Positions 36,040-44,702 of a DNA stretch of 64,000 bases are shown here, in pieces (positions within the stretch are counted from its first letter, which is position 1; each line of letters starts with the position of its first letter). The DNA lies in contig VJZX01000007.1 in the NCBI GenBank assembly GCA_009663185.1, forward strand, positions 62,001 through 126,000. The letters are read 5' to 3'. The DNA is from Isoptericola halalbus (GTDB lineage Bacteria > Actinomycetota > Actinomycetes > Actinomycetales > Cellulomonadaceae). Made by a program: the position numbers and the translations under genes. The notes under the pieces are model-generated. The model did not search any database. It was given only the letters and a program-made list of their open reading frames with translations, and was not told the origin of the DNA.

Positions 36040-37352
36040 GCCGCCTCCCCGGTGCCCACCGAGACGGGCGGACCCGCCGGTGCCTGGCCGGCGGGGACCA
36101 GGCCGAGAGCCGCGACCATCCGGTCGGCCTCGGTGTGCACGTCGGTGTGGGCCGCGCGGCACGCGCCGTCGAGCGTCCGCGCGATCTGCTCCGCATGGTC
36201 GCTGGCGGCCGCCACGAGCCCGAGGACGCGGTCGACGTCCGTCTCGTCGATGGGCACGAGATATCGTGCCAGACCCGCGCGCTCCAGGAGGGCGTCGTCC
36301 TTGTCCGCGTGACTCAGTGCCACGACGGGTCGCCTCGCCAGCGCGGCGGCTACCAGCACGTGGTAGCGGCTGGCCACGACGACGTCGACGGCGACGGTGC
36401 GCGTCAGCAACGCGTCAAGACCGCCCTCCTCTGTCAGCACCGGCACTCGGGCCGCCGCGCCGGCGTCCGCGGGGTCGGCGGTCGATCGGGCGGTGGCCGC
36501 CTCCAGCACCGCGGCCACGGGCTCGTGGTCCGCACGGTCAGCCGCGACCAGCTCGACGGCGGCACCCGAGCGTACGAGAGCACGCACCAGGGCGGAGGTG
36601 CGGTCGAGGTAGGTGCGGCGAAGCGCGGTCCCGAGCGGGCCAGGCGGGTCGTGGTCGATGACCGCGACCGCCACGGACGGCGGCTCGCCGGCGGGCACGG
36701 TGCGCGGACTCCAGGCGGCCACCGCGTCGGGGCGGGCGAACACGACGTCGTGCGTGACGGCGTCGCCGGGCGCCCCGGACCAGGCGGGCAGGGCGTCTCG
36801 GGTCACGGCGTCGCGGAACGAGCGGTAGCGTGCCCCGCGGGCCGCGAGACCCGCGGTCCAGGCGGGCAGGCGGCCGACGTACGAGCCACCGCCGAGCGCG
36901 AACCACGCGAGCGGCACGCCGCGCAGACGGCAGGCCACCGAGAGCAGCAGGAGCCAGACGAGGACTCCGCCGGGCACACGACGGTGGGACCGCTCGAGTA
37001 CCCCCGTTCCCGGGACGACGACCGCGTCGTACCCGCCCACGACGTGTGCCAGGTGACCCAGGTCGGCCGCCTTGGCCGCCGCGCGGGCGAACGGGCCACT
37101 ACGCCCCTGCCGCCGCAGGCGCAGGCCGAGCTCCGAACGCAACGGCACGGCCTCGTCGAAGACGTCCGGGCCGTCCTTGCCCGGCCGCAGCCCGACGTCG
37201 CGCCCGAGAACCGTGATCCGGACGTGGGGCACGCGCTCGCGCAGCAGGGCGGCGCATGCCTCGAAGGACGCGTCGTTGCCGAGGTTACCTACGCCGGCCT
37301 CGCCGAAGAGCGCGACCTGGGGCGGCCCGACGTGTCCCTGGCGGGCCGGCAT
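36036..37352 (-). CDS. Polysaccharide pyruvyl transferase family protein (first copy)
   Basis: A 438-residue protein: VALFGEAGVGNLGNDASFEACAALL at the N-terminus, VVVPGTGVLERSHRR near 118, FALGGGSYVGRLPAW, and VVASRYHVLVAAALARRPVVALSHADKDD near 345. Same family as the copy at 33932. The start codon overlaps the deacetylase stop by one base (TGATG). Both copies lack a signal peptide and should act in the cytoplasm on lipid-linked or nucleotide-linked glycan. Confidence 0.86.
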   Translation of the reverse strand: MPARQGHVGPPQVALFGEAGVGNLGNDASFEACAALLRERVPHVRITVLGRDVGLRPGKDGPDVFDEAVPLRSELGLRLRRQGRSGPFARAAAKAADLGHLAHVVGGYDAVVVPGTGVLERSHRRVPGGVLVWLLLLSVACRLRGVPLAWFALGGGSYVGRLPAWTAGLAARGARYRSFRDAVTRDALPAWSGAPGDAVTHDVVFARPDAVAAWSPRTVPAGEPPSVAVAVIDHDPPGPLGTALRRTYLDRTSALVRALVRSGAAVELVAADRADHEPVAAVLEAATARSTADPADAGAAARVPVLTEEGGLDALLTRTVAVDVVVASRYHVLVAAALARRPVVALSHADKDDALLERAGLARYLVPIDETDVDRVLGLVAAASDHAEQIARTLDGACRAAHTDVHTEADRMVAALGLVPAGQAPAGPPVSVGTGEAA

Positions 37353-38005
37353 CAGGCGCCCGCCACGTCGAGTCGCTGCTTGCGCACCGTGAAGCCCTCG
37401 GCGTAGGGGGAGCGGCACTCCATGCCGCGCAGCCGCATGAGGGACAGGAACGTCTCGTCGTCCCACCAGTCCCGCGCCGCCTGCGACGGGTAGTGCTTCG
37501 AGAGCAGCTCGACCTTGCGCCGCGCGGCGTCCGCGGACAGCGCCACGTACGTCGTGACGGGCCGCAGGTCCCCGTCCCACTTGGGGATCTCGTACTCGAG
37601 CACCAGGGAGTCGCGCCACACCGTCTGCACGAGCTCGCCCACGAGCCGGTGGTCCTGGTGCGCGTCGCGCCGGCCGGGCGCCAGGACGAGGTGGACTCCA
37701 CCGCCGGGAGCGAGCTCGCGCGCCAGGTCCTCGAGTGCGTCCTTGGCCGCGCCCCAGTGTGCGGGAAGCCGCCCGTCGGGCAGTGCCCAGAACCGACTCA
37801 TCGCGCCCGGGAAAAAAGCCTGCGCGGCGGCCTCGGCCTCGGCCCGGCGCTCGGGCGAGCCCGTGAGCGTCGCGACGGTGACGTCGGCGCCGCCGCGCGC
37901 CGCGAGCGCGAGCAGCGTGCCGCCGCACCCGATCTCGACGTCGTCGGGGTGCGCGGCCGCGCACAGCACCCGCAGCGGCCCGCCCGGCAGCGGGAGCCCG
38001 ATCAC
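37352..38005 (-). CDS. PIG-L family deacetylase
   Basis: A 217-residue zinc-dependent deacetylase of the LmbE/PIG-L fold. The metal site is CAAAHPDDVEIGCGGT near residue 14 and the second His is in the DAHQDHRLVGE region near 115. Members remove acetyl from N-acetylglucosaminyl or other amino sugars. GTG 38005 overlaps the cytidylyltransferase gene. Near an aminotransferase and sugar methyltransferases it likely deacetylates an amino sugar of the polymer or a nucleotide sugar intermediate. Confidence 0.9.
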   Translation of the reverse strand: MIGLPLPGGPLRVLCAAAHPDDVEIGCGGTLLALAARGGADVTVATLTGSPERRAEAEAAAQAFFPGAMSRFWALPDGRLPAHWGAAKDALEDLARELAPGGGVHLVLAPGRRDAHQDHRLVGELVQTVWRDSLVLEYEIPKWDGDLRPVTTYVALSADAARRKVELLSKHYPSQAARDWWDDETFLSLMRLRGMECRSPYAEGFTVRKQRLDVAGA

Positions 38006-38913
38006 GGGGCGACCGCCGGCAGGCCGACCACCGGCAGGCCGAGCGACGGCACGGCATCTGGGGGATCCGCCGGGTCGAGGGCTGGAACGTCCCGCGGCGG
38101 TAGATCCTCCTGCCGGCGAGCCGGAAGCAAGCCGGCTGGGTGCTCCCACACGGCCCACGGCCGGGCGCCCCGCCGGTCCATGTCCTCCAGCGCGCTGCGC
38201 TCTTTGAGCGTGTCCATGGGCGCCCAGAACCCGTCGTAGCGCACGGCCCGGAACCGCCCGTCGCGAGCGGCGCGGACGCAGCCGTCCATGACGAGGTCGT
38301 CGCCCTCCTCGAGGTAGTCGAAGATGCCTTGGCGCAGCACGAAGTAGCCGCCGTTGATGCGCATCTCCATGTCGGCGACCGGCTCGATGCCCGTCAGGTG
38401 ACCGTCGGACGCGATGCGCACCACGTGGAAGGAGTCCTGCGGGTCGACGGCGAGCAGCGAGCCCACGTCGTCGGTGGCCAGGAAGTCCTCGACGATGTGG
38501 TCCATCGGGGCGTCGGTGAGCACGTCGCCGTAGTTGGCGAGGAACACGTCGTCGTCTTCGAGGAACCGGCGCACGCGGCGCAGCCGCTCCCCGATCGCGG
38601 TGCTGACACCGGTGTCGACGAACGTGATGCGCCACTCGCTGACGTCGGTCGAGAGCAGCTCGAGATTGCGGCAGCCCTTGGAGAGCACGAAGTCGTTCGA
38701 GTGCGTCTCGGAGTAGTTGAGGAAGTAGTCCTTGACCGCGTTCGCGCCGTGGCCGAGGGCCAGGATGAAGTCGGTGTGCCCGAAGTGCGCGTAGTACTTC
38801 ATGATGTGCCACAGCACGGGCCGCGCGCCGATCGTCATCATCGGTTTCGGGAGCGACTCAGGTCCCGACCGCATGCGCATGCCGAGGCCGCCGCAGAACA
38901 GCACGACCTTCAC
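38002..38913 (-). CDS. Sugar-phosphate nucleotidyltransferase, RfbF-like glucose-1-phosphate cytidylyltransferase
   Basis: A 303-residue nucleotidyltransferase beginning MKVVLFCGGLGMRMRSGPESLPKPMM, with the metal-binding Asp in FLANYGDVLTD near residue 123 and the RfbF-like phrases HIMKYYAHFGHTDFILALGHG and FWAPMDTLKE near 235. These are characteristic of glucose-1-phosphate cytidylyltransferases that start CDP-deoxysugar pathways. No obvious CDP-glucose 4,6-dehydratase is in the window, so the pathway is not complete here. The C-terminal 60 residues form a Pro-rich tail that ordinary RfbF proteins lack. GTG 38913 follows GGAGG. Confidence 0.87.
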   Translation of the reverse strand: MKVVLFCGGLGMRMRSGPESLPKPMMTIGARPVLWHIMKYYAHFGHTDFILALGHGANAVKDYFLNYSETHSNDFVLSKGCRNLELLSTDVSEWRITFVDTGVSTAIGERLRRVRRFLEDDDVFLANYGDVLTDAPMDHIVEDFLATDDVGSLLAVDPQDSFHVVRIASDGHLTGIEPVADMEMRINGGYFVLRQGIFDYLEEGDDLVMDGCVRAARDGRFRAVRYDGFWAPMDTLKERSALEDMDRRGARPWAVWEHPAGLLPARRQEDLPPRDVPALDPADPPDAVPSLGLPVVGLPAVAP

Positions 38914-40322
38914 GAGGTCACCTCCAGGGGGATGTCGGGGAGTCGGCGCGGCGCGGCGCGCTCGCGCACTGCTGGGGCCACGGGCCGGCCCCGCAGAAAC
39001 CCGTCGGTGGTGCCGGCATCGAGCGCGCGGGCGTACACGGCCATCGCGCCCCGCGCGGCCACGACCGTCAGGTCCACGTCGGCGTCGGTGTGGGCCGCGG
39101 AGACGACGAAGGACTGTGCCAGCACGCCGCGCTCGAGCAGCTCCTGCATGAACAGGGTGCGGTAGGCCTGAGACGGGTTGCCCCCGGCGTCGCGCGTGCC
39201 GAACAACAGGCACGACGCGCGGCCCGAGATCGGTACGTGGTCGGCCACGCCGACGTCCCGCGCGGCCTCCTCGAGCCCGGCCCGGAGCCGTGCGCCCTGC
39301 GTCTCCATGATCCCGACGACGTCGCGCTCGGCGTACGCGTCGGCGACGGCCAGGTAGGCGGCCAGACCGGTGGTCTCGGCGCCGTGCGTCGTCGAGAGCA
39401 GGAACGGGCGCGCGGCGTCGGTGTCCAGGCCGCCCGCCCGCATGAGGTCGGCCCGGCCGGCGAGCGCCGAGACCGCGAACCCGTTTCCGAGCGCCTTGCC
39501 CCACGTCGACAGGTCGGGCCGCACCCCGTACACGGCCTGGCCGCCGCCGGCGGCCCAGCGCATGCCCGTGATCATCTCGTCGAAGACGAGCACGAACCCG
39601 TCGCGGTCGGCCAGGTCGCGGAGCCCTTCGAGGAAGCCGGGCGAGGGCTCGGCCGTGGCCGTGGCGGGCTCCAGGACCACGGCCGCGACCCGCCCCGGGT
39701 ACCGGTCCAGCAGGTCGCGCACCGAGCCGAGGTCGTCGTACCGGAACCCGACGGTCAGCCGGCGGTGCGCCTCCGGGATGCCGGCGTTCATCGGCGTCGT
39801 GCCGATGAACCAGTCGTCGGTCGAGAAGAACGGCTGGGTGGCGCACACGGCGACCATGTCGCGGCCCGTCACCGCCCGGGCGAGCCGGACCGCGGCCGTC
39901 GTGACGTCCGAACCGTTCTTGGCGAACTTGACCATCTCGGCACCGGGCACCTGGGCGACGAGGCGCTCGGCCGCCTCGAGCTCGCCCATGGTGGGGCGGG
40001 AGAAGCTCACGCCGGCGTGTGCCGCAGCCACGACGGCGTCGACCACCGGCCGGTAGCCGTGCCCGAGCGTCACCGAGCGCAGACCCATGCCGTACTCGAC
40101 GAGCTCGTTGCCGTCCACGTCCCACACCCGTGCACCGGCGCCGCGCACGAGCACGGGCGCCATGTGCTCGGGGTACTGGTCCGAGCCCCTGGCGTACGTG
40201 TGCGCCCCGCCGGGCACCAGATCGTGCAGCCTCGCCTGCGCGGCCGCGGAGGCTGCGAACGTCCGGCGGGGGCCTGTCGCGGTGTCGGGTGCGACGTCGG
40301 TCGCGGCGGTCTGTGAGGCCAT
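38910..40322 (-). CDS. Aminotransferase class III (GSAM-like), probable sugar or precursor transaminase
   Basis: A 470-residue PLP enzyme of the glutamate-1-semialdehyde aminomutase-like subgroup. Marks: VPGGAHTYARGSDQYPEHMAPVLVRGAGARVWDVDGNELVEYGMG at the N-terminus, VFDEMITGMRWAAGG near 250 and the PLP Lys in DLSTWGKALGNGF near 280. The gene heads the seven-gene leftward operon. ATG 40322 follows GGAGGAG. The subgroup occurs in polysaccharide loci, but the true substrate (nucleotide ketosugar or aldehyde) is not defined by sequence. Confidence 0.88.
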   Translation of the reverse strand: MASQTAATDVAPDTATGPRRTFAASAAAQARLHDLVPGGAHTYARGSDQYPEHMAPVLVRGAGARVWDVDGNELVEYGMGLRSVTLGHGYRPVVDAVVAAAHAGVSFSRPTMGELEAAERLVAQVPGAEMVKFAKNGSDVTTAAVRLARAVTGRDMVAVCATQPFFSTDDWFIGTTPMNAGIPEAHRRLTVGFRYDDLGSVRDLLDRYPGRVAAVVLEPATATAEPSPGFLEGLRDLADRDGFVLVFDEMITGMRWAAGGGQAVYGVRPDLSTWGKALGNGFAVSALAGRADLMRAGGLDTDAARPFLLSTTHGAETTGLAAYLAVADAYAERDVVGIMETQGARLRAGLEEAARDVGVADHVPISGRASCLLFGTRDAGGNPSQAYRTLFMQELLERGVLAQSFVVSAAHTDADVDLTVVAARGAMAVYARALDAGTTDGFLRGRPVAPAVRERAAPRRLPDIPLEVTS

Positions 40323-40410
40323 GGGCTCCTCCGGGTGCCGGGCGGATCGCTCGGGCGGCAGTGCCAGTCTGCGATCGGCCGCGCGGGGCGCGGAAGGCGC
40401 TGGGGGCGAG

Positions 40411-40449
40411 TTCACCCGCGTCAGAGGCGGCTTCGCGCGGATTTCATCC
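40411..40449. promoter_or_regulatory. Paired TTCACCC/TTCATCC, 32-nt spacing (site f)
   Basis: TTCACCC at 40411 and TTCATCC at 40443, 32 nt apart, in the divergent region between the aminotransferase and the epimerase. Same spacing as at 27147-27185. Confidence 0.55.
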
Positions 40450-40482
40450 GCTCGATCCGGTGCCGCAGCCGTCGGGTCTCCT

Positions 40483-40488
40483 TAGCGT
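40483..40488 (+). promoter_or_regulatory. -10 box TAGCGT of the epimerase gene, leaderless
   Basis: TAGCGT ends six bases before the epimerase ATG at 40495, implying a leaderless message. No -35 consensus at 17 bp. Confidence 0.4.
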
Positions 40489-40494
40489 GCGGTT

Positions 40495-41043
40495 ATGAAG
40501 GTCATCGAGACGTCGGTCCCCGGGCTGCTCCTCTTCGAGCCCACGCCGCACCGCGACGAGCGGGGCTACTTCACGCGCACGTTCGATGTCGACGTCATGG
40601 CAGGTGCGGGCATCGATCCGACGGGTTTCAAGCAGGACAACCAGTCTCGCTCGCACCAGGGAGTGGTGCGCGGTCTGCACGGGCGGTCCGGAGACGGCGA
40701 GGCGAAGCTCGTGCGCTGCGCGCACGGCGCCGTGCTCGACGTCGCGGTCGACGCGCGGCCCGGCTCGCCCACGTTCGGGCGCGTGGAGACGTTCATCCTG
40801 GACGACCAGCTCTGCCGCCAGGTCTACATCCCCCGCGGATTCCTCCACGGCTTTCAGGCGCTGACGGCCACGACGGACGTCGTGTACCGGATCGACGACT
40901 TCTACGGCCCCGCCGAGGGCGTCACCGTGGCGTACGACGACCCGGACCTGGCCGTGCTCTGGCCGGCGCCGGTGACGATCGTCAGCGAGCACGACCGGCA
41001 CGCGCAGAGCTGGGCCGAGTACCGCACTACCCTCGGCCGCTGA
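40495..41043 (+). CDS. rmlC: dTDP-4-dehydrorhamnose 3,5-epimerase-like protein (RmlC family)
   Basis: A 182-residue cupin epimerase. It has the conserved PHRDERGYFTRTFD start, DNQSRSHQGVVRGLHGR (catalytic His near residue 60), IPRGFLHGFQALT and VVYRIDDFYGPAEGV. These residues epimerise C3 and C5 of 4-keto-6-deoxy nucleotide sugars. The other three dTDP-rhamnose genes (rmlA, B, D) are not here, so either they lie elsewhere or this member acts on the CDP-type sugar suggested by the cytidylyltransferase. Its last 17 bp overlap the convergent methyltransferase-like gene. Confidence 0.9.
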   Translation: MKVIETSVPGLLLFEPTPHRDERGYFTRTFDVDVMAGAGIDPTGFKQDNQSRSHQGVVRGLHGRSGDGEAKLVRCAHGAVLDVAVDARPGSPTFGRVETFILDDQLCRQVYIPRGFLHGFQALTATTDVVYRIDDFYGPAEGVTVAYDDPDLAVLWPAPVTIVSEHDRHAQSWAEYRTTLGR

Positions 41044-42226
41044 CCGGGGCGACCTCGCGCGGCATCGGGTCCAGCACGACCCACCGCCCGCCGTGGGCCT
41101 CGACCTCCGGCAGGGCCGCACGGACCTCGGCGAGCAGGTCCGGGACGAACAGCAGGACCCGGTCGGGCCGCAGCGCCAGCAGGTCCGCGGGCGAGACGAT
41201 GGGGATCCGGTCGCCCGGCATGCAGCGGCCCTGCTTGGCGGCCGAGACATCGGCGACGGCCAGCAGCTCCGCGCGCGTGATCCGTGCGCAGCGCAGCAGG
41301 GCTGACGTACGCGACGCCGCCCCGTAGCCCGCCACGCGCAACCCGGCCCTCGTCGTCGCACGCAGGTAGTCCCGGATCGCGGTGACCGAGTCCTGGAGCG
41401 CGGTACCGAGCGAGGCGACGCGCTCGGGTGTCGTGACACCGTCGGCCAGCTCACGCCCCACCAGCGCGGTGACGTCGGGGTGCTCGCCGGCCGCGGCGGC
41501 CGCCGAGTCCTGCCGCGCGAGCGCGAGCAGGACCGTGCCACCGTAGAGCGGGTACTGCCAGCAACCGACGGCCACGAGGCCGAGCTCGCGTCCCATGGCG
41601 ACCAGGACGGGCGTCGAGTAGTAGGCGAAGTGGCCGTGCCGGAGCGCGTTCCACATGCCGGCACGCAGGATCGCCGCGACCGTGTGGTACTGCAGCAGGA
41701 TCACGCCGTCGGCGGTGAGCCGCTCCCGTCGCTCGGTAAGGGCCGCCCGCTGGTCCGGTGCGTGCATCAGGCCGAAGATGTCCACGACGAGGTCCACCGG
41801 GCCGGCGTCGACGACGACCGCCCCGCGCTGTGCGAGCTGGCCGGCCCACGAGCCGCCGTGCGGGCTCGGGTACTCGAGCACGCGCGTGCCGGGGCGCACG
41901 AGCCCGGCGGCCTCGGCCTGCGCCACGGCCGCCTCCGCCTGGTCCACGAGGGCCGCCGGCTCCACGTCGCGCCGTTCGTCGGGCGTCGTGGCGTCCGACT
42001 CGAGCTGGACGAGCCCCGAGCGCGTCGAGATCACCATGCGCAGGGGGTGCTCGGGATCGGGAGGGGGGTCGTCGGGCAGCGGGAACAGGTCCCCCGGCGG
42101 CTGGCGGCCCAGGTCGAGGACCACAGCGCCGCCCGGCTCACCCGACCAGCGGTCGCGCCACGCCAGCTCCGGGGCCGGCAACCCAGCCGCCACCGTGGCG
42201 GTCACGGCGGCACGAGCGTCGGACAT
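41027..42226 (-). CDS. Divergent sugar C-methyltransferase-like protein
   Basis: A 399-residue protein homologous to the neighbour at 42245 over its C-terminal half (VAGYGAASRTSALLRCARITRAELLAVADVS, then DRIPIVSPADLLA; the NovU/TylC3 C-terminal domain). The N-terminus lacks the Cys pairs that bind zinc in true family members, and the AdoMet loop reads RVLEYPSPHGGSWAG instead of a VExGSNDGxLL-type motif. The downstream QYHTVAAILRAGMWNALRHGHFAYYS resembles the acceptor region of the partner. Likely a diverged, perhaps inactive or accessory, methyltransferase. Overlaps the convergent epimerase by 17 bp. Confidence 0.7.
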   Translation of the reverse strand: MSDARAAVTATVAAGLPAPELAWRDRWSGEPGGAVVLDLGRQPPGDLFPLPDDPPPDPEHPLRMVISTRSGLVQLESDATTPDERRDVEPAALVDQAEAAVAQAEAAGLVRPGTRVLEYPSPHGGSWAGQLAQRGAVVVDAGPVDLVVDIFGLMHAPDQRAALTERRERLTADGVILLQYHTVAAILRAGMWNALRHGHFAYYSTPVLVAMGRELGLVAVGCWQYPLYGGTVLLALARQDSAAAAAGEHPDVTALVGRELADGVTTPERVASLGTALQDSVTAIRDYLRATTRAGLRVAGYGAASRTSALLRCARITRAELLAVADVSAAKQGRCMPGDRIPIVSPADLLALRPDRVLLFVPDLLAEVRAALPEVEAHGGRWVVLDPMPREVAPVSGRG

Positions 42227-42244
42227 GACGGCTCCTTCCCGGCC

Positions 42245-43501
42245 TCACGTGCCCGGCTCGAACTCCTCGAACGTCGGCAGGAACGTGACCAGCGATCCGC
42301 CCCAGTCCGCCACGTGGGCGAGCTGTACCGAGATCTCCCGGCGCAGGTTCCACGGCATGATCACCACGTGGTCCGGTCGTGCGGCGTCGAGCGCCTCCGG
42401 CGGACGGATGGGGATGTGGGTACCCGGGGTGTACCTGCCGTGCTTGTACGGGTTGCGGTCGACCGCGAACTCGACGAGGTCGGCGCGGATCCCGCAGTGG
42501 TTGAGCAGCGTGTTGCCCTTGCCGGGCGCGCCGTACGCTACGACCCTCTTCCCGGCGCGGCGGGCGTCGAGCAGGAACCGCAGTGCGTCGTCCCGCACGG
42601 CCGCCACCTGGTCGGCGAACCCGGCGTGGCCCTCGACCGTGTGCAGCCCGGCCGCGCGCTCCTGTGCGAGCACCTCCGCGACCGCGGGGCTCGGACCGAG
42701 CGTCGGGTCGGCGTCGAGCGCCTCGGCCGGCGCCGACCACGTGCGCAGCGACCCGCCGTGGCTCGGCAGCTCCTCGACGTCGACGACGACAAGACCGGCC
42801 GCGGCGAGCACGCGCTGGGTCGTGAGCAGCGACAGGTAGCTGAAGTGCTCGTGGTAGATCGTGTCGTACTCGTTGCCCTGGATCAGCCGCAGCAGGTGCG
42901 GGATCTCGATGCTCACGCGACCGCCGTCGGCCAGCAGCGCCCGCAGGCCCTTGGCGAAGTCGACGATGTCCGGAACGTGGGCCAGCACGTTGTTCGCCAC
43001 GACGAGATCGGCCGGGCCGTGCTCCGCGGCGATGCCCGAGCCTGTGTCCTCGCCGAGGAACTCCACGACGGTGGGGACGCCGGTGCGCCGCGCCGCCTCG
43101 GCCACGTTGGCCGCGGGCTCGATGCCTAGGCACCGGATCCCCCGCTCGACCACATGCTGCAGTAGGTAGCCGTCGTTGCTCGCGACCTCGACGACGAACG
43201 ACTCCGGCGTGAGGGCGAGCCGCTCGACGGCCGCGTCGACGAACTTGCGCGCGTGCGCCACCCACGAGTCGGAGTAGGAGGAGAAGTACGCGTAGTCGTC
43301 GAAGATCTCCTCGGCGGGGATGTACGCCGGGAGCTGCACCAGGAGGCAGCTCTCACACACCCGCACATGCAGCGGGTAGAACGTCTCGGCCCCGTCGATC
43401 GCGTCGGCCGTCGGGTACGTCTCGCAGGGCGGCGACATGCCGAGGTCGACGAACGTGCGCGTCAGCGGGGTGCCGCACAGCCGGCATGCCGGGGCGCTCA
43501 T
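42245..43501 (-). CDS. Sugar C-methyltransferase (class I SAM, zinc-binding type)
   Basis: A 418-residue methyltransferase of the TylC3/NovU type. N-terminal zinc site: CRLCGTPL near residue 6 and CESCLLVQLPAY near 49; AdoMet motif VVEVASNDGYLLQHVVERG near 102; central NNVLAHVPD; acceptor region QGNEYDTIYHEHFSYLSLLTTQ; C-terminal domain KRVVAYGAPGKGNTLLNH. These add a branching methyl to C3 of 4-ketosugar nucleotides. Together with the cytidylyltransferase, aminotransferase and epimerase it points to a branched amino-deoxysugar. It overlaps the epimerase gene by four bases. Confidence 0.9.
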   Translation of the reverse strand: MSAPACRLCGTPLTRTFVDLGMSPPCETYPTADAIDGAETFYPLHVRVCESCLLVQLPAYIPAEEIFDDYAYFSSYSDSWVAHARKFVDAAVERLALTPESFVVEVASNDGYLLQHVVERGIRCLGIEPAANVAEAARRTGVPTVVEFLGEDTGSGIAAEHGPADLVVANNVLAHVPDIVDFAKGLRALLADGGRVSIEIPHLLRLIQGNEYDTIYHEHFSYLSLLTTQRVLAAAGLVVVDVEELPSHGGSLRTWSAPAEALDADPTLGPSPAVAEVLAQERAAGLHTVEGHAGFADQVAAVRDDALRFLLDARRAGKRVVAYGAPGKGNTLLNHCGIRADLVEFAVDRNPYKHGRYTPGTHIPIRPPEALDAARPDHVVIMPWNLRREISVQLAHVADWGGSLVTFLPTFEEFEPGT

Positions 43502-44529
43502 GCCGGCACCGCCGTCGTGCGCAGATCGGCCAGGCCCAGCACGCCGGCCGCGGCGAGCTCACTCACGCGCTCGAGCCGCACGAACCGGTGCTCGAAATCC
43601 TCGGGCGTGAGCCCGCGCGCGGACGCGTGCGCCCAGATCTCCCGGATGCCGTCGGGAACCGTCCAGCGGGGTTCCGCGTCGGGCAGGAGCGCCCGGATCT
43701 TGGAGAAGTCGACGCGGTAGTTCCTGGTGTCGGCCCCAGCCCCCGGCGCGAAGGTGACCGGCGCGCCCGTGATCTCGCTGACCTGGGTCGCGATCGTGCG
43801 GATCTGCACCACGTCCTCGTCACGACCCACGTTGAAGGCCTGGTCGTGGACGACCTCGCGCGGCACCTCGAGCACCGCGAGGAACGCCCTGGAGATGTCC
43901 TCGACGTGTACGAGCGGACGCCAGGGCGTCCCGTCCGACTGCAGCCGCACCTCGCCGCGCGTGAACGCGGCGCCCGTGAGGTTGTTGACCACGATGTCGG
44001 CGCGCAACCGCGGGCTCGAGCCGTAGGCGGTCGCGTTGCGCAGGTAGGTCGGCGAGAAGTCGTCGTCCGCCAGCGGGGAGATCGCCTGCTCGGCCATCAC
44101 CTTGCTCTCTCCGTACGGCGTGACAGGGTGGAACTGGCCGTCCTCCGCCACGGGCGCGTCGCCGCCGGCCCCGTACAGCGAGCACGACGACGAGAACAGG
44201 AAGCGCGGAACGCCTGCCTCCTTGGCCGCGCGGGCCATGTGCACCGCGCCGCGAGCGTTGACGTCGTACGTCGCCTCGGGGTGCAGGTGGCCGATCGGGT
44301 CGTTGCTGATCGCGGCGAGGTGCACGACGGCGTCGAACCCCTCGAGGTCTTCAGGCCGAGCGTCGCGCACGTCGCCCGTGCGCTGCTCGTACCCTGTGGG
44401 CGGCGTACCGAAGTCGCAGCCGTCATACCACCCGGCGTCGAGCCCGACGACCTCGTGACCGGCGCGCTGGAGGAGCGGGACGAGCACGGCGCCGATGTAG
44501 CCGCGGTCGCCGTCGACGAGTACTCGCAT
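43498..44529 (-). CDS. NAD-dependent epimerase/dehydratase (SDR family)
   Basis: A 343-residue extended SDR. The cofactor loop is VLVDGDRGYIGAVLVPLL, in place of the usual VTGGAGYIG, but retains the spacing. Catalytic motif YGESK (Ser/Tyr/Lys) near residue 136 with SSSCSLYG, and later NVGRDEDVVQI. The substrate is a nucleotide sugar; family members are epimerases, reductases or dehydratases. It is the first gene of the three-gene leftward unit 44529-41027 and could supply the ketosugar that the methyltransferase uses. Confidence 0.88.
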   Translation of the reverse strand: MRVLVDGDRGYIGAVLVPLLQRAGHEVVGLDAGWYDGCDFGTPPTGYEQRTGDVRDARPEDLEGFDAVVHLAAISNDPIGHLHPEATYDVNARGAVHMARAAKEAGVPRFLFSSSCSLYGAGGDAPVAEDGQFHPVTPYGESKVMAEQAISPLADDDFSPTYLRNATAYGSSPRLRADIVVNNLTGAAFTRGEVRLQSDGTPWRPLVHVEDISRAFLAVLEVPREVVHDQAFNVGRDEDVVQIRTIATQVSEITGAPVTFAPGAGADTRNYRVDFSKIRALLPDAEPRWTVPDGIREIWAHASARGLTPEDFEHRFVRLERVSELAAAGVLGLADLRTTAVPA

Positions 44530-44623
44530 GGGCCTTCTCTCCCGCCAGGGGTGCTGCGGCCACCGTGACCGCTCGGCGTCTCGACGCTACCGAGCGGGAT
44601 CGTGACTGTGGGAGGTCCTGACC

Positions 44624-44651
44624 GGGTGAACCTCCTGCAAGAGCGGGTGAT
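44624..44651. promoter_or_regulatory. Paired GGGTGA heptamer, 21-nt spacing (site g)
   Basis: GGGTGAA at 44624 and GGGTGAT at 44645, 21 nt apart, in the divergent region between the SDR gene (minus) and the fused glycosyltransferase (plus). Identical pair form to site a. Confidence 0.6.
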
Positions 44652-44702
44652 TCGCGCCCACGTCCGTTCCGCCGCGTGGCCTGGCGGACGACGATCGGAG
44701 CC

